The position numbers were made by a program, and so were the translations under genes. DNA of 64,000 nt from Duganella sp. Root1480D1 (lineage in GTDB: Bacteria; Pseudomonadota; Gammaproteobacteria; Burkholderiales; Burkholderiaceae_D): positions 124,001 through 188,000 of the forward strand of contig NZ_LMFZ01000050.1 in the NCBI RefSeq assembly GCF_001427305.1, in the 5' to 3' direction. The notes under the pieces are model-generated. The model did not search any database, was not told the origin of the DNA, and was given only the letters and a program-made list of their open reading frames with translations. This document shows, one piece after another, positions 9,144 to 18,473 of the stretch. Position 1 is the stretch's first letter. Each line of letters opens with the position of its first letter.

Positions 9144-10154
9144 TTAGCTTACGACCGGACCGGTAGTGGCGCCGGTCAGCAGCGCTGGCTGCCACAGCTC
9201 TTGCAGGCTGGCAGCGGGCTTGCCGTTGATGCGCGCCAGCAGCATGTCGGCCATTTTGGCGCCGGCGGCGCGGGCGTTGGGTTGGTCGATGGTGGTGACG
9301 TCGATGTCGGCCAGGGTATCGGCCATGCTGCCCCAGACGATCAGGGAGATGTCCTTGCCGATCGCAATGCCCGCGTCGAGCAGCGCGCGTACCGCGCCAA
9401 CGCCGGCAAGATGGTTGTCGACCACGATGGCAGTGGGGCGCGGCGTCATGCCCAACAATGTTTGTACGGCGGCGTGGCCGGCGCGGCGATCGATGCAGTC
9501 ATCGACCAGATGGCGGGGATCGGATGACAGCCTGGCGCCAGCCAGCGTGGCTAGGAAGCTGGCGCGGCGCTGGGCGGCAAAATTCATTGCCAAGGGCGCG
9601 CTGATCATGGCGATGCGCTGGTGGCCCAACGACAGCAAGCGCTCCAGCGCCATGCGGATGCCAGCCTCGTTGTCATAGTCGAACCAGGCGTAAGGTGCGT
9701 CGAGCTGCGTGCGTCCGTGGGCGATGAAGGGGAAACCGGCCCTGGCGAGATAGGCAATGCGCTCGTCATGCACCAGCGTGCGGCTGACTACCAGGCCATC
9801 GACACGGCGGCCACGCACCATCTGCTCGTAGGATGGCATTTCGTTCGCTGGCGACACTGGTGCGATGATGAAGTTCATGCGCTTTTGCTCCAGCACTTCC
9901 GACATGCCGCCCACCACTTCGAGGAACATGGAGTCGCCCAGGTCGGCCGGCAGCAGCGGATAAATCGTGCCGAGCACATTGCTGCGCCCCACCGCCAGGC
10001 TGCGGGCCATGGGATTGGCCTCATAGCCTGATTCGCGCGCGGCCCGCAGCACGCGCTCGCGCGTCAACTCGCTGACTTCCGGATAGCCGTTCAGCGCACG
10101 GCTGACGGTTGTCTTCGACATGCCGAGTTTGTCGGCCAGGCTCTTCAGGTTCAT
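9144..10154 (-). CDS. LacI-family transcriptional regulator (distal gene of sugar operon)
   Basis: A 336-residue LacI/GalR-type repressor. The N-terminal helix-turn-helix (residues 1-25, SKTTVSRALNGYPEVS) is followed by the hinge and a periplasmic-binding-protein-like effector domain. It is the last gene of the operon GH65-pgmB-MFS-lacI. Its ATG overlaps the MFS stop codon as ATGA, implying translational coupling. It probably senses a glucoside or its phosphorylated product and binds a CG-centred palindrome such as that at 14378-14389. The pairing of regulator and operator is inference. Family assignment is firm and effector unknown. Confidence 0.9.
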   Translation of the reverse strand: MNLKSLADKLGMSKTTVSRALNGYPEVSELTRERVLRAARESGYEANPMARSLAVGRSNVLGTIYPLLPADLGDSMFLEVVGGMSEVLEQKRMNFIIAPVSPANEMPSYEQMVRGRRVDGLVVSRTLVHDERIAYLARAGFPFIAHGRTQLDAPYAWFDYDNEAGIRMALERLLSLGHQRIAMISAPLAMNFAAQRRASFLATLAGARLSSDPRHLVDDCIDRRAGHAAVQTLLGMTPRPTAIVVDNHLAGVGAVRALLDAGIAIGKDISLIVWGSMADTLADIDVTTIDQPNARAAGAKMADMLLARINGKPAASLQELWQPALLTGATTGPVVS

Positions 10155-11413
10155 TGCGAAATTATAGCCGGTGCCTCCAGCCCGCCGTCGCTGCCATCGA
10201 CGGCACGCTTGAAGAAGTACAGCGTCACCAGCACGATCGCTATCGGCACCAGCGTCAGGTAGAACGCGAAGTGACCGCTGACCGCGCCGAATACGTAGCC
10301 GGTAATCAGCGAACCGGTAGTGCCGCCCAGCGCGGAGAAGATCACCAGCAGGCCAGTCATCGCCGAGTGCTGGTGCTTGGGCAGGGAGCTAAGCATCACC
10401 GAGTTGATGCCCGGGTAGACCGGCGCCATGAACAGGCCGATTAGCGGGAACAGGAAGGCCGCCAGCGGCGCGTCCCCCCATCCCGCGCCAGGTCCCACCA
10501 CTACATCGTGCGTCATTGGCAGCGCGACAAGCACCACGGCCCCCATTCCGAGCAGGCAGGCGTTCATCACCGGGTACCAGTTCATGCGGCGCATCAGCAC
10601 CCCTGCCGACAGGCGGCCAGCGGCCAGGCAGGCAGCGAAAATGCTGGTGACCTGCACGCTCATGGCGGCAGGCAGGTGCAGGATCTCGTTGTTAAAGGTC
10701 GGCAGCCAGGTCCCGACGCTCTGTTCGATCAGGACGTACAGGAAGGCAGTCAACACGAAGACGCACACCAAGGGCTTGAAGAACAGCTTGAGCATGGCGG
10801 CGAACTCCTGCGGCAGGCTGCGTGCTTCGGGCGGCGCGGCCAGGCGCTCGTCGAAAGGCGTCGCCAGCAACAGCGTGAAGGTCAGTGCGCACAAGGCGGC
10901 CAGCACCCAGTACACATGCAGCCAGCTTTGCGAGCGAGGGTCGGCGGAATCGATGAAGAAGCTGAACACCCAGTAGGCGCACAGCACGCCAACCATGAAA
11001 AAGCCTTCCAGGGTATTCATGATGCCAGCATGCTGGCGGCGGTCGGCAGCGACCAGGCCGAGCGTGGAATAGACCGACACTTTCACCAGCGCGAAGGAAA
11101 TGCCAACGCACAGGAACAACATTTTGGTCGTAAGGAAGGAGGGCAGCAACGGCATCGACAGGCAGGCCGCCGTAACGATGGCAAGCCCGGTCAGCATCGC
11201 CTTCTTGTATCCGATGCGCGGCAGGAAACTCGCCACCAGGAAGGACACCGCGGCAATCGGCAAATCCTTGAAGCCTTCCAGCACGCTGGCTGCGGATTTG
11301 CTGACGCCGTAGTTGTTGATGACCTGCAGGATCACCGTGCCAACGCTGTTCAACAGGATGGCGAATGTAAAGTAGATCAGGAACAGGACCCAGATGATGC
11401 GCCGGTTTTGCAT
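10151..11413 (-). CDS. MFS sugar permease (12-helix major facilitator)
   Basis: A 420-residue hydrophobic protein with about 12 membrane segments, of the major facilitator superfamily and similar in style to FHS/TsgA-like permeases. It likely carries a disaccharide, such as an alpha-glucoside, across the inner membrane for the phosphorylase encoded upstream. The start is set at ATG 11413 (MQNRRIIWVL) because GGAG lies 6 nt upstream and the hydrophobic protein begins there; the frame stays open farther upstream but gives a non-membrane, arginine-rich stretch. The gene starts inside the 3' end of pgmB (37-nt overlap). Substrate is inferred from neighbours only. Confidence 0.85.
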   Translation of the reverse strand: MQNRRIIWVLFLIYFTFAILLNSVGTVILQVINNYGVSKSAASVLEGFKDLPIAAVSFLVASFLPRIGYKKAMLTGLAIVTAACLSMPLLPSFLTTKMLFLCVGISFALVKVSVYSTLGLVAADRRQHAGIMNTLEGFFMVGVLCAYWVFSFFIDSADPRSQSWLHVYWVLAALCALTFTLLLATPFDERLAAPPEARSLPQEFAAMLKLFFKPLVCVFVLTAFLYVLIEQSVGTWLPTFNNEILHLPAAMSVQVTSIFAACLAAGRLSAGVLMRRMNWYPVMNACLLGMGAVVLVALPMTHDVVVGPGAGWGDAPLAAFLFPLIGLFMAPVYPGINSVMLSSLPKHQHSAMTGLLVIFSALGGTTGSLITGYVFGAVSGHFAFYLTLVPIAIVLVTLYFFKRAVDGSDGGLEAPAIISQ

Positions 11414-12048
11414 AGTGTCTCCATTATATTTTTGAATTGTTCCAGTCCCGGGATCACCGTGTCTGCCTGCCACAGGGTGGCCGGCTGGCCTACACCGATG
11501 GCGTACATGCCAGCCGCCTTGATGGCGGTGACGCCGGCAACGGCGTCCTCCACGCCAACGCAATCGGCCGGGTCTACGCCCAGTTCCGACGCAGCGCGCA
11601 GGAAGATTTCGGGATCGGGTTTGCCGCGCGCGATCGTCGCCGCGTCTACGACATAGTCGAACTTATCAGTGATGCCGAGCCTTTCCAGCACCGTGAAGGC
11701 GTTTTTGCTCACTGACGCAAGGCCCACCTTCAAGCCTTGCGCGTGGCACCAGTCCAGCGCTGCAACTGCGCCGGGCAGCAGGTCGGCGGGCGACATCCCG
11801 GCGATCAGCGTCTTGTAATGCTCGTTCTTGGTGTCGGCCAGCGCCAGCTTTTCTGCATCGCTATAAGTGCGAGGTGCGCCGGCCAGTATCTGCTCCAGTG
11901 AGCCCATGCGGTCGATGCCCTTCAGGTTTTCGTTGAAGGCTTCGTCGAAGTGCACCTGCTGCGACTGCGCCAGCTTTTGCCAGGCCAGGAAATGGTAGTG
12001 GGCGGTATCGGTGATCACGCCATCGAGGTCGAAGATAACGGCTTTCAT
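11377..12048 (-). CDS. pgmB: Beta-phosphoglucomutase
   Basis: A 223-residue HAD-superfamily enzyme that converts beta-glucose 1-phosphate to glucose 6-phosphate. The nucleophile and acid aspartates are in FDLDGVITD (Asp7 and Asp9). The helical cap contains KGIDRMGSLEQIL, the loop that recognises the phosphosugar in this family. GLASVSKNA and GKPDPEIF (catalytic lysine region) and GVEDAVAGV follow in order. It takes the product of the inverting GH65 phosphorylase, whose stop overlaps this start as ATGA. Together the pair carries out phosphorolysis of an alpha-glucoside and feeds glycolysis. Confidence 0.94.
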   Translation of the reverse strand: MKAVIFDLDGVITDTAHYHFLAWQKLAQSQQVHFDEAFNENLKGIDRMGSLEQILAGAPRTYSDAEKLALADTKNEHYKTLIAGMSPADLLPGAVAALDWCHAQGLKVGLASVSKNAFTVLERLGITDKFDYVVDAATIARGKPDPEIFLRAASELGVDPADCVGVEDAVAGVTAIKAAGMYAIGVGQPATLWQADTVIPGLEQFKNIMETLCKTGASSGSCS

Positions 12049-14357
12049 GCAAGCTCCTGAACCGGCGCAGCCGGGCTGACGGTGACGGGCACGCCGCGAT
12101 GCTGGAAGGCCAGCGTTTCACCGCGCAGCAGCGTGTACTGCGTTCCACCCGCGGTGACGCGTACTTGCAGCAGGCTGCCATGCAGGTGGATACGGAACTG
12201 GTAGTGCTGCCATTGCTTCGGCATGCTCGGCGCAAAGCGCACCTCACCGTTCACTACGCGCATGCCGCCAAAGCCGTAGGCCACGCCGAGCCAGGTGCCG
12301 GCCATGGCGGCGGTGTGCACGCCGTAGTGGGTGTTGCCGTGCGTGTTATCCAGGTCGAGCCGTGCAGTCTCCATGAAGTAGTCATAGGCCTTACCTTCAT
12401 AGCCCACTTCGGACGCGATGATGCTGAAGATGCAGGATGACAGCGAGGAATCGTGCGTGGTCACGGCTTCGTAATAGTCGAAGTCGCGCTTCTTGTCCTC
12501 CAGCGTGAACTGCTCGCTCAATAGCAGCAGCGCCAGCACCACGTCGGCCTGTTTGCAGACCTGGTGGCGGTAAATGACCATCGGGTGGTAGTTGAGCAGC
12601 AGCGGATATTTGTCGGCTGGCGTGCTTTCGAAATCCCACACTTTCTTGTCGAGGAAACTGTCGTCCTGCGGGTGGATGCCGAGTGCTGCGTCGTATGGCA
12701 GCAACATGGCATCGGCTGCGAGCTGGAACTGTCCCAGCTCGCCATCGTCGAGCGCTACGGCAGCGGCGATGCGCGCCCATTCCTGAGGGTGTTCGTGCGC
12801 AATGCGCTCCCCGACCGCGGCGGCAAACTGCATGTGCAGCTTTGCCATCGCGTTGGTGTAGTAGTTATTGTTCACCAGCGCCGTGTACTCGTCCGGCCCG
12901 GTCACTTCATTGATGACGAAAGCGCCGGCGCGGTTGTAGCTGCCGATGCCGAGCCAGATGCGCGCAGTTTCAATCAAAATCTCCGCACCGTATTGCAGCA
13001 GGTAGGCGTCGTCGCCCGTCGCATCCATGTACTGCTTGATGGAGTAAGCCACGTCGGCGTTGATGTGGTACTGCGCGGTGCCGGCCGGGAAGTAAGCCGA
13101 GCACTCCTCGCCCGCAATGGTGCGCCACGGGTACAAGGCGCCTTTGGCATGCGACATCTGGCGCGCACGTTCGCGTGCGGCGGGCAGGCCGGCATAGCGG
13201 TATTCCAGCAGCTTGCGCGCGATTTCGGGCTTGTTGTACAGGAAGAACGGGAAGATGTAGATCTCGGTGTCCCAGAAGTAGTGGCCTTCGTAGCCCTCGC
13301 CCGTTACACCCTTGGCAGAAATATTGGTCTTGCCATCGCGGCCCACCGATTGCAGCAGGTGGAACTGGTTGAAGCGGATGCCCTGCTGTAGCGCGTCGTC
13401 GCCGGCCACTTCCACATCGGCCTGCGCCCAGAAGTCGGCAAGGTAAGCTTCCTGCTGCGCGGCGAGTTTGTCGAAGCCCAGGCCACGCGCCGCTTCCAGT
13501 TCGGCACGCGAGCGTGCCAGCAATTCATCGGCCGCGTAGTCACGCGAGCTGTAATAGCAGCCGTACTTCACCAGGCGCACGGTCTGGCCATCGCGGACGT
13601 CAACGGCGTATGACTGCACCAGGCGCGAACCTTCGGCGCGCTGCGCGAAGATGTGCTGCGCATCGATCACCTGTGCGGCAGCGGTCACCAGCGTGAAGCC
13701 GCTGTTGTGGGTGCGCTGCTGCAGGGCGGCAAAGTGCGGCGCCAGCTCGGTACCCGCCAAGGCCAGCGCCGGGCCGGTTGTGGCGGAACCGACGCGCGGA
13801 TCGTCGCCCGCTTCCAGGTTGCGCACCACGCCGTCGACCGTGCATTCCAGGCGCAGGGCGCCATCGAAACCAAGTGGCGTCACCGTGAACTCGATCGCAA
13901 ACAGATGCTTGCTGGCGAAGCTGACCAGGCGGCGGCTGCGCACTTGCAGGCGGCGCCCGGACGGCGCCTGCCAGACGATGTCGCGCTCCAGCAGGCCGGT
14001 GCGGAAGTCCAGGCGGCGCTCATAGCGCTCCACCCGGCCCTGCAGCAGGTCGAAGCGCTCTTCGCCAAGCCACAAGGCGATGCCCTTGGCGTTCGGCACA
14101 TTCAGCATGAACTGGTTGTTGCGCGCCAGGCCGTAAGCATTTTCGGGGTATTGGATCGGTTCCGATTCGTAGAAGCCGTTCAGGTAGCTGCCGTCCAGCG
14201 ACGTGCCAGACGGGCCGGCGTAACCTTCTTCCGGCGTGCCGCGCAGGCCGATGTAGCCATTGCCGAGCGCGAACAGGGTCTCATCCAGGAAATTCGACGC
14301 CGCATCGAAGGACGTTTCGCGGATACACCAGGCATCGAGGGGGTAAGTATGCTGCAT
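12045..14357 (-). CDS. GH65 family disaccharide phosphorylase (maltose/trehalose/kojibiose-type)
   Basis: A 770-residue glycoside hydrolase family 65 enzyme: N-terminal beta-sandwich, linker helices, (alpha/alpha)6 barrel and a C-terminal domain. Family members split an alpha-glucoside with phosphate to give beta-glucose 1-phosphate. The catalytic acid lies in VTGPDEY near residue 490; GYEGHYFWDTEIY is the conserved barrel motif. There is no signal peptide, so it acts on imported sugar in the cytoplasm. The second of two close ATGs (14357) is preferred because AGAAGG is 6 nt from it but touches the first (14363). The clustered pgmB strongly supports phosphorylase rather than hydrolase activity. 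Maltose, trehalose, kojibiose and nigerose remain possible substrates. Confidence 0.9.
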   Translation of the reverse strand: MQHTYPLDAWCIRETSFDAASNFLDETLFALGNGYIGLRGTPEEGYAGPSGTSLDGSYLNGFYESEPIQYPENAYGLARNNQFMLNVPNAKGIALWLGEERFDLLQGRVERYERRLDFRTGLLERDIVWQAPSGRRLQVRSRRLVSFASKHLFAIEFTVTPLGFDGALRLECTVDGVVRNLEAGDDPRVGSATTGPALALAGTELAPHFAALQQRTHNSGFTLVTAAAQVIDAQHIFAQRAEGSRLVQSYAVDVRDGQTVRLVKYGCYYSSRDYAADELLARSRAELEAARGLGFDKLAAQQEAYLADFWAQADVEVAGDDALQQGIRFNQFHLLQSVGRDGKTNISAKGVTGEGYEGHYFWDTEIYIFPFFLYNKPEIARKLLEYRYAGLPAARERARQMSHAKGALYPWRTIAGEECSAYFPAGTAQYHINADVAYSIKQYMDATGDDAYLLQYGAEILIETARIWLGIGSYNRAGAFVINEVTGPDEYTALVNNNYYTNAMAKLHMQFAAAVGERIAHEHPQEWARIAAAVALDDGELGQFQLAADAMLLPYDAALGIHPQDDSFLDKKVWDFESTPADKYPLLLNYHPMVIYRHQVCKQADVVLALLLLSEQFTLEDKKRDFDYYEAVTTHDSSLSSCIFSIIASEVGYEGKAYDYFMETARLDLDNTHGNTHYGVHTAAMAGTWLGVAYGFGGMRVVNGEVRFAPSMPKQWQHYQFRIHLHGSLLQVRVTAGGTQYTLLRGETLAFQHRGVPVTVSPAAPVQELA

Positions 14358-14377
14358 CTTCATCCTTCTTGTTCATT

Positions 14378-14389
14378 CAAACCGGTTTG
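14378..14389. promoter_or_regulatory. CG-centred perfect palindrome, candidate LacI-family operator
   Basis: CAAACCGGTTTG is a perfect 12-bp palindrome, 20 bp upstream of the GH65 start. A central CG within an AAAC/GTTT frame is typical for LacI/GalR operators. Its position in the leader of the GH65-pgmB-MFS-lacI operon suggests repression in the absence of sugar. No clear -35/-10 pair was identified beside it. Confidence 0.55.
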
Positions 14390-14408
14390 GATTCCGTATA
14401 AAAAATTT

Positions 14409-15395
14409 TTATGTAGCGCGGACGATCAGCGTGGTCGGCAAGGTTTCGGAAGCCACGGGACGCCCCTCCAGCAAATCCAGCATCTTCTTCGCCAACAGCA
14501 CGCCGCCATCGCGCAGGTACTGGTGCACGCTGGACAGCGGCGGCACGAAACTCACAGCACCCGGCGTATCGTCATAGCCAATGACCGAGACCTGCTCCGG
14601 CACACGCACATCGCGTTCTGCCAGCGCACGGATCGCGCCCATCGCCAGCAAGTCGCTGGCGGCAAACACGCCGTCGAACGACAAGCCTTTCTTCTTCAGC
14701 AGGGAATCCAGGCAATCAAAGCCGGCTTCGAAGGTGAATGCCTTCGGCCGCATGATATGCACGCTACCCTGCCCTCCCAGCGCGTCGATAAAACCTGCGC
14801 AGCGTTCCTGCACCTCGGCGTGGTCCACGTCGCCAAGGAACAACACCTTCTTGCGCCCCAGTTCGATGAAGCGCTGGGCGACACTGATACCGCCCTTGCG
14901 GTTGTCACTGCCGACCACCACGGTGCCGGAGCCCGCCCCTGGCGCGCCCCACACCACCAGCGGCTGGCTGCGCTTTTTGAGCGCGGTCACCGCTTCGCCA
15001 TGCGAACCCTGGCCCAGCAGGATCAAGCCGTCGGCGCCTTGCACCGGCGCCGTGTCCAGCAACTGGCGCGAGGTCAGCACCACGCTGTAGCCGGCTGTCG
15101 TCAGCTCCTGCGTGATCCCGCCCAGCAGCTCCAGCGGGTAAGGGTCGGACATCGGCCGGCCCTTCTCGGGTGTCATTTCCACCACAACTGCCACCGAATA
15201 CGAACGCCCCATGCGCAGGTTGCGTGCACTCACGTTCAAGCGGTAGCCCTGGGCTTCCGCGATCTGGCGCACTTTCTCCCGCGTTTCTTCCGTTACGAGG
15301 GGACTGCCACGCAGGGCGCGCGATACGGTAATTTTCGAAACCCCTGCCAGCTTGGCGAGGTCTTCCATAGTTTTATTGACAGCCATGCGAGGCAT
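14409..15395 (-). CDS. LacI-family transcriptional regulator, divergent from TonB receptor
   Basis: A LacI/GalR-type repressor of about 328 residues. The helix-turn-helix is near the N terminus (LAKLAGVSKITVSRALRGS) followed by a ligand-binding domain. The start could be ATG 15395 or ATG 15386; neither has a good ribosome binding site and the choice is uncertain by three residues. It diverges from the TonB-dependent receptor. Two near-identical TGACATCGAT boxes in the shared promoter are likely its targets, giving autoregulation and receptor control. It lies upstream of and on the same strand as the GH65 operon, with only 51 bp between. Confidence 0.9.
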   Translation of the reverse strand: MPRMAVNKTMEDLAKLAGVSKITVSRALRGSPLVTEETREKVRQIAEAQGYRLNVSARNLRMGRSYSVAVVVEMTPEKGRPMSDPYPLELLGGITQELTTAGYSVVLTSRQLLDTAPVQGADGLILLGQGSHGEAVTALKKRSQPLVVWGAPGAGSGTVVVGSDNRKGGISVAQRFIELGRKKVLFLGDVDHAEVQERCAGFIDALGGQGSVHIMRPKAFTFEAGFDCLDSLLKKKGLSFDGVFAASDLLAMGAIRALAERDVRVPEQVSVIGYDDTPGAVSFVPPLSSVHQYLRDGGVLLAKKMLDLLEGRPVASETLPTTLIVRAT

Positions 15396-15428
15396 TATGA
15401 CAGATTTCCAAACCACGCAACAACAAAA

Positions 15429-15477
15429 TGACATCGATAACATTTAGATTGACATCGATATCATTTCTTGTTTCAAT
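15429..15477 (+). promoter_or_regulatory. TonB receptor promoter with two LacI-type operators
   Basis: Two near-palindromic boxes, TGACATCGATAACA (15429-15442) and TGACATCGATATCA (15450-15463), start exactly 21 bp apart (two helical turns). A sigma-70 type promoter, TTGACA (15449-15454), 17 bp, TTCAAT (15472-15477), overlaps the second box. Binding there would block the -35 region. The boxes also lie just upstream of the divergent lacI start. Confidence 0.68.
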
Positions 15478-15525
15478 GGTCAGGCCTTGGAAGCCGAATC
15501 ACATAAAACGAAAGAAGAGACACGT

Positions 15526-17982
15526 ATGAAAAACCATCGGAAGTTCCTGTTGTCGTCCATTTCCATCGCTGTACTGACCTTGATCGGCCAGGCGCAGGCC
15601 GCGGAACAGGAAGGCCAGCAAGCCACGGCGGAAGCCGCGCCAGCCCCGGCTGCGGCAGACGCCGCCGTCCAGAAAGAAATCCAGCAAGTGGTCGTGACCG
15701 GCGTGGCCTCCGCCCGCGGCGTGCGCAAGCTGGACTCCGCCTTTTCCATCACCACCGCGTCGGAAGAACAACTGAAACAAGCCGCCCCGATCAGCACCGC
15801 CGACGTCATGAAGCTGGTGCCGGGTGCTTTTGCCGAATCGACCGGCGGCCAGTCCGGTGCCAATATCCAGGTACGCGGCTTCCCGTCCGGTTCCGATTCG
15901 CCGTTCGTGTCGGTGCAAATGCAGGGCAATCCGCTGTATCCAGTCTCAACCCTGTCCTTCTTCGAAGGCTCCTCGGCCTTCCGGCTGGATGACACCATTG
16001 AACGCGTGGAAGTGCTGCGCGGCGGCCCGAGCACCATCTTCTCCAGCGGCCAGCCGGGCGCCACCATGAACTTCATCCTGAAAAAAGGCGGCGACACGCC
16101 GGAAGGTTCGGTGCGCTTCACCACCGGCACCGGCGAGCTGCGCCGCGTTGACGTCTTCTACGGCGGCAAGATTTCCGATGGCTGGTACGGCACCATCGGC
16201 GGCTTCTACCGCAACACCCACGGCGTGCGCGATTCCGGCTTCCCATCCGATGACGGCGGCCAGGTCAGCGCTACCCTGACCCGCAAGCTGGACCAGGGCG
16301 AAGCCACCTTCTACGTGCGCCGTACCGACGACAAGAACGCCTTCTACACTGGCGTGCCGCTGGTCTCCAGCGATGAGGGGCGCACCATCAGCGAATTCCC
16401 AGGCTTCGACCCGCTCAAGGGCACGCTGATGAGCAACGAAATGCGCCGCTTCACCGTGGAGGCCGCGCCGGGCAAAACGCTGAATTTTGACCTGGGCGAT
16501 GGCCGCGGCCTGAAGTCGACCGTGCTGGGCATGGAGTTCGACCAGAATCTCAATGGCTGGAATGTGTCGAACAAGTTCAATCACTTTGATGGCGACCTGA
16601 ACACGATTGCCATGTTCACCGGTAACAACCCGCTGAGCATGTCGGCCTACAACACCGCCGCGCTGGCAGCGAATGGCGGCACCACTGCCACTGCAACCTA
16701 CCTCGATGGCACGCCAGTCGCCGGCAACCAGCAAGTGGTGCAAGCCGGCCTGTGGGCAGTCCAGAAGAAGCTGAAATCGTTCACCGACGAAATCCGCGTC
16801 AGCAAGGAATGGATCAAGGACAACACACTGACGGTCGGCGGCTACTTCGCCAACTATTCTTCGGACGACGTGTGGTACCTGGGTAGCAGCCACCTGATGA
16901 CGGCCGTACCGAATGCGCGCCTGATCAACGTCAAGCTGGACAACGGCGTCATCGTCTCCAACAACGGCAAGGATGGCAGCGTGTTCTACGCCCCGGTCGC
17001 ATCTTACGACGGCAGCAATACCGCCCTGTTTATCGCCAACGAATGGAAGGTCAACGACAAGATCAAGATCGACGGTGGGGTGCGCCGCGAGCGCCAGAAG
17101 CTGGACGCAACGATCTCCAACCTGGCCACCGGCGATACGGACAACAATCCGCTGACGGTCTACAACAACAATACCTCGATGCCGACCGGTTCCAACACGG
17201 CGCTCAACCGCAGCGATTCCGCCAACAGCTTCACCGTGGGCGGCAATTACAAGCTGGCCAAGGACATCAGCGTGTTCGCGCGCGCCAATATGGGCCACAC
17301 CTTCATCGCTTTCGACGACCTGCGCAATGCCGGCACCCAAGCCAAGGTCGATGACCGCAGCTTCCTGCCGACGCCGAAGATCAAGCAATACGAAGTGGGC
17401 TTCAAGACGGCCGGCCAGTTGTACAGCGCCTACATCAACTACTTTCACACCGATTTCGAAGGCATCGCCTTCCAGCAGATCCTGTCGAACGGCACCATCC
17501 TGAATTCGGTGTCCGGCTCCAAAGGCGATGGCGTGGAAGTGGAACTGGCGGTGCGCCCGATCCGCGACCTGTCGCTGAGCCTGTCCGGCAACTGGCAGGA
17601 TTCGAAATACAAGGACAACCCGCTGACCGAAGGCAAGCTGGTGCAGCGCCAACCGAAACTGCAATACCGCTTCACGCCGACCTACCGCATTCCGCTGGGC
17701 GAGAACAATTCGCTCAAGCTGTACGGCACTTACACCTACGTAGGCGACCGCTGGGCCGACCAGTCCAACCTGCAATACCTGCCGTCGTACAAGACGGTCG
17801 ACCTGGGTGCCCTGGTCACCATCGGCGACAAGATCGAGATCCGCCTGAGCGGCAACAACATCACCAACGAGCTCGGCCTGACCGAAGGCAACTCGCGCCT
17901 GACCACCGGCGGCAGCGGCCCGATCAACGCGCGCCCATTGTTTGGCCGCAGCTGGGAGCTGTCGCTGGCCTACCGCTTCTGA
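15526..17982 (+). CDS. TonB-dependent outer-membrane receptor, probable alpha-glucoside importer
   Basis: An 818-residue TonB-dependent transporter. It has a signal peptide (residues 1-25, ending AQA), a TonB-box-like QQVVVTGV segment, a plug domain (VRGF, VEVLRGGPSTIF, PGATMNFILKKG) and a 22-stranded barrel ending in an aromatic residue (LSLAYRF). The plug style is that of siderophore receptors, but the divergent LacI regulator and the adjacent phosphorylase operon point to sugar uptake. ATG 15526 is chosen because the signal peptide begins there; the frame is open 39 nt further upstream without a binding site. A rho-independent terminator follows. Confidence 0.88.
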   Translation: MKNHRKFLLSSISIAVLTLIGQAQAAEQEGQQATAEAAPAPAAADAAVQKEIQQVVVTGVASARGVRKLDSAFSITTASEEQLKQAAPISTADVMKLVPGAFAESTGGQSGANIQVRGFPSGSDSPFVSVQMQGNPLYPVSTLSFFEGSSAFRLDDTIERVEVLRGGPSTIFSSGQPGATMNFILKKGGDTPEGSVRFTTGTGELRRVDVFYGGKISDGWYGTIGGFYRNTHGVRDSGFPSDDGGQVSATLTRKLDQGEATFYVRRTDDKNAFYTGVPLVSSDEGRTISEFPGFDPLKGTLMSNEMRRFTVEAAPGKTLNFDLGDGRGLKSTVLGMEFDQNLNGWNVSNKFNHFDGDLNTIAMFTGNNPLSMSAYNTAALAANGGTTATATYLDGTPVAGNQQVVQAGLWAVQKKLKSFTDEIRVSKEWIKDNTLTVGGYFANYSSDDVWYLGSSHLMTAVPNARLINVKLDNGVIVSNNGKDGSVFYAPVASYDGSNTALFIANEWKVNDKIKIDGGVRRERQKLDATISNLATGDTDNNPLTVYNNNTSMPTGSNTALNRSDSANSFTVGGNYKLAKDISVFARANMGHTFIAFDDLRNAGTQAKVDDRSFLPTPKIKQYEVGFKTAGQLYSAYINYFHTDFEGIAFQQILSNGTILNSVSGSKGDGVEVELAVRPIRDLSLSLSGNWQDSKYKDNPLTEGKLVQRQPKLQYRFTPTYRIPLGENNSLKLYGTYTYVGDRWADQSNLQYLPSYKTVDLGALVTIGDKIEIRLSGNNITNELGLTEGNSRLTTGGSGPINARPLFGRSWELSLAYRF

Positions 17983-18021
17983 TGCCGTAACCCTCCCTTA
18001 GTCCTTTAGCAGTTCCCCTCC

Positions 18022-18062
18022 GGGCGTCGCAGGATTTTCCAAGGCTGCGGCGCCCTTTTTTT
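18022..18062 (+). terminator. Rho-independent terminator after TonB receptor
   Basis: An 11-bp stem, GGGCGTCGCAG pairing with CTGCGGCGCCC (one G-U pair), encloses a 12-nt loop and is followed by a run of seven T. It begins 40 nt after the receptor stop codon. Confidence 0.88.
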
Positions 18063-18152
18063 CGCTTGCAAACTGAGCTCTAGCATTCACCCTTGTTTTC
18101 GCCTACCCTGACAAAGGTGCCTGAGTGAAAGATTGCGACGAAGGGTAGATTC

Positions 18153-18473
18153 GTGGTCTCGCTGAATTCCATCAACTCTCTGCAGATTGCCGTGGCCTAC
18201 GCCGAACGCAAGGTCCAGCAGGATCGCGACCAGGTGGCGCAGAATGAGGACAGGCTGGACGCCAGCCGCGCGTTGCTGCAATTTGACACCCAATCGCTCA
18301 CCAAAGCCCAACAGGATAGCTCGCGCGCCCAGTCCGCCGCCGCGCCGGCCTTGAGTTCGCCGCGCCTGGACCATGCGATCGAACAACGCATCCCCGCCGG
18401 GCTCTTGCCGAAGCAGCCCACCCTCAACGCCTTGGGTCAGACAATCGGCAAGCTGATCAACGTGGAAGCTTGA
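18153..18473 (+). CDS. Small coiled-coil protein, function unknown
   Basis: A 106-residue hypothetical protein starting at GTG with AAGGG about 7 nt upstream. The first 65 residues form a charged, glutamine-rich helix likely to be a coiled coil (YAERKVQQDRDQVAQNEDRL); the tail is proline- and alanine-rich. There is no signal peptide or membrane segment. The leader contains a 7-bp inverted repeat, CTACCCT (18103-18109) and AGGGTAG (18142-18148), whose right arm covers the ribosome binding site. It converges on and overlaps the TonB-C/Sel1 gene by 17 nt. I do not recognise a family. Confidence 0.6.
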   Translation: MVSLNSINSLQIAVAYAERKVQQDRDQVAQNEDRLDASRALLQFDTQSLTKAQQDSSRAQSAAAPALSSPRLDHAIEQRIPAGLLPKQPTLNALGQTIGKLINVEA

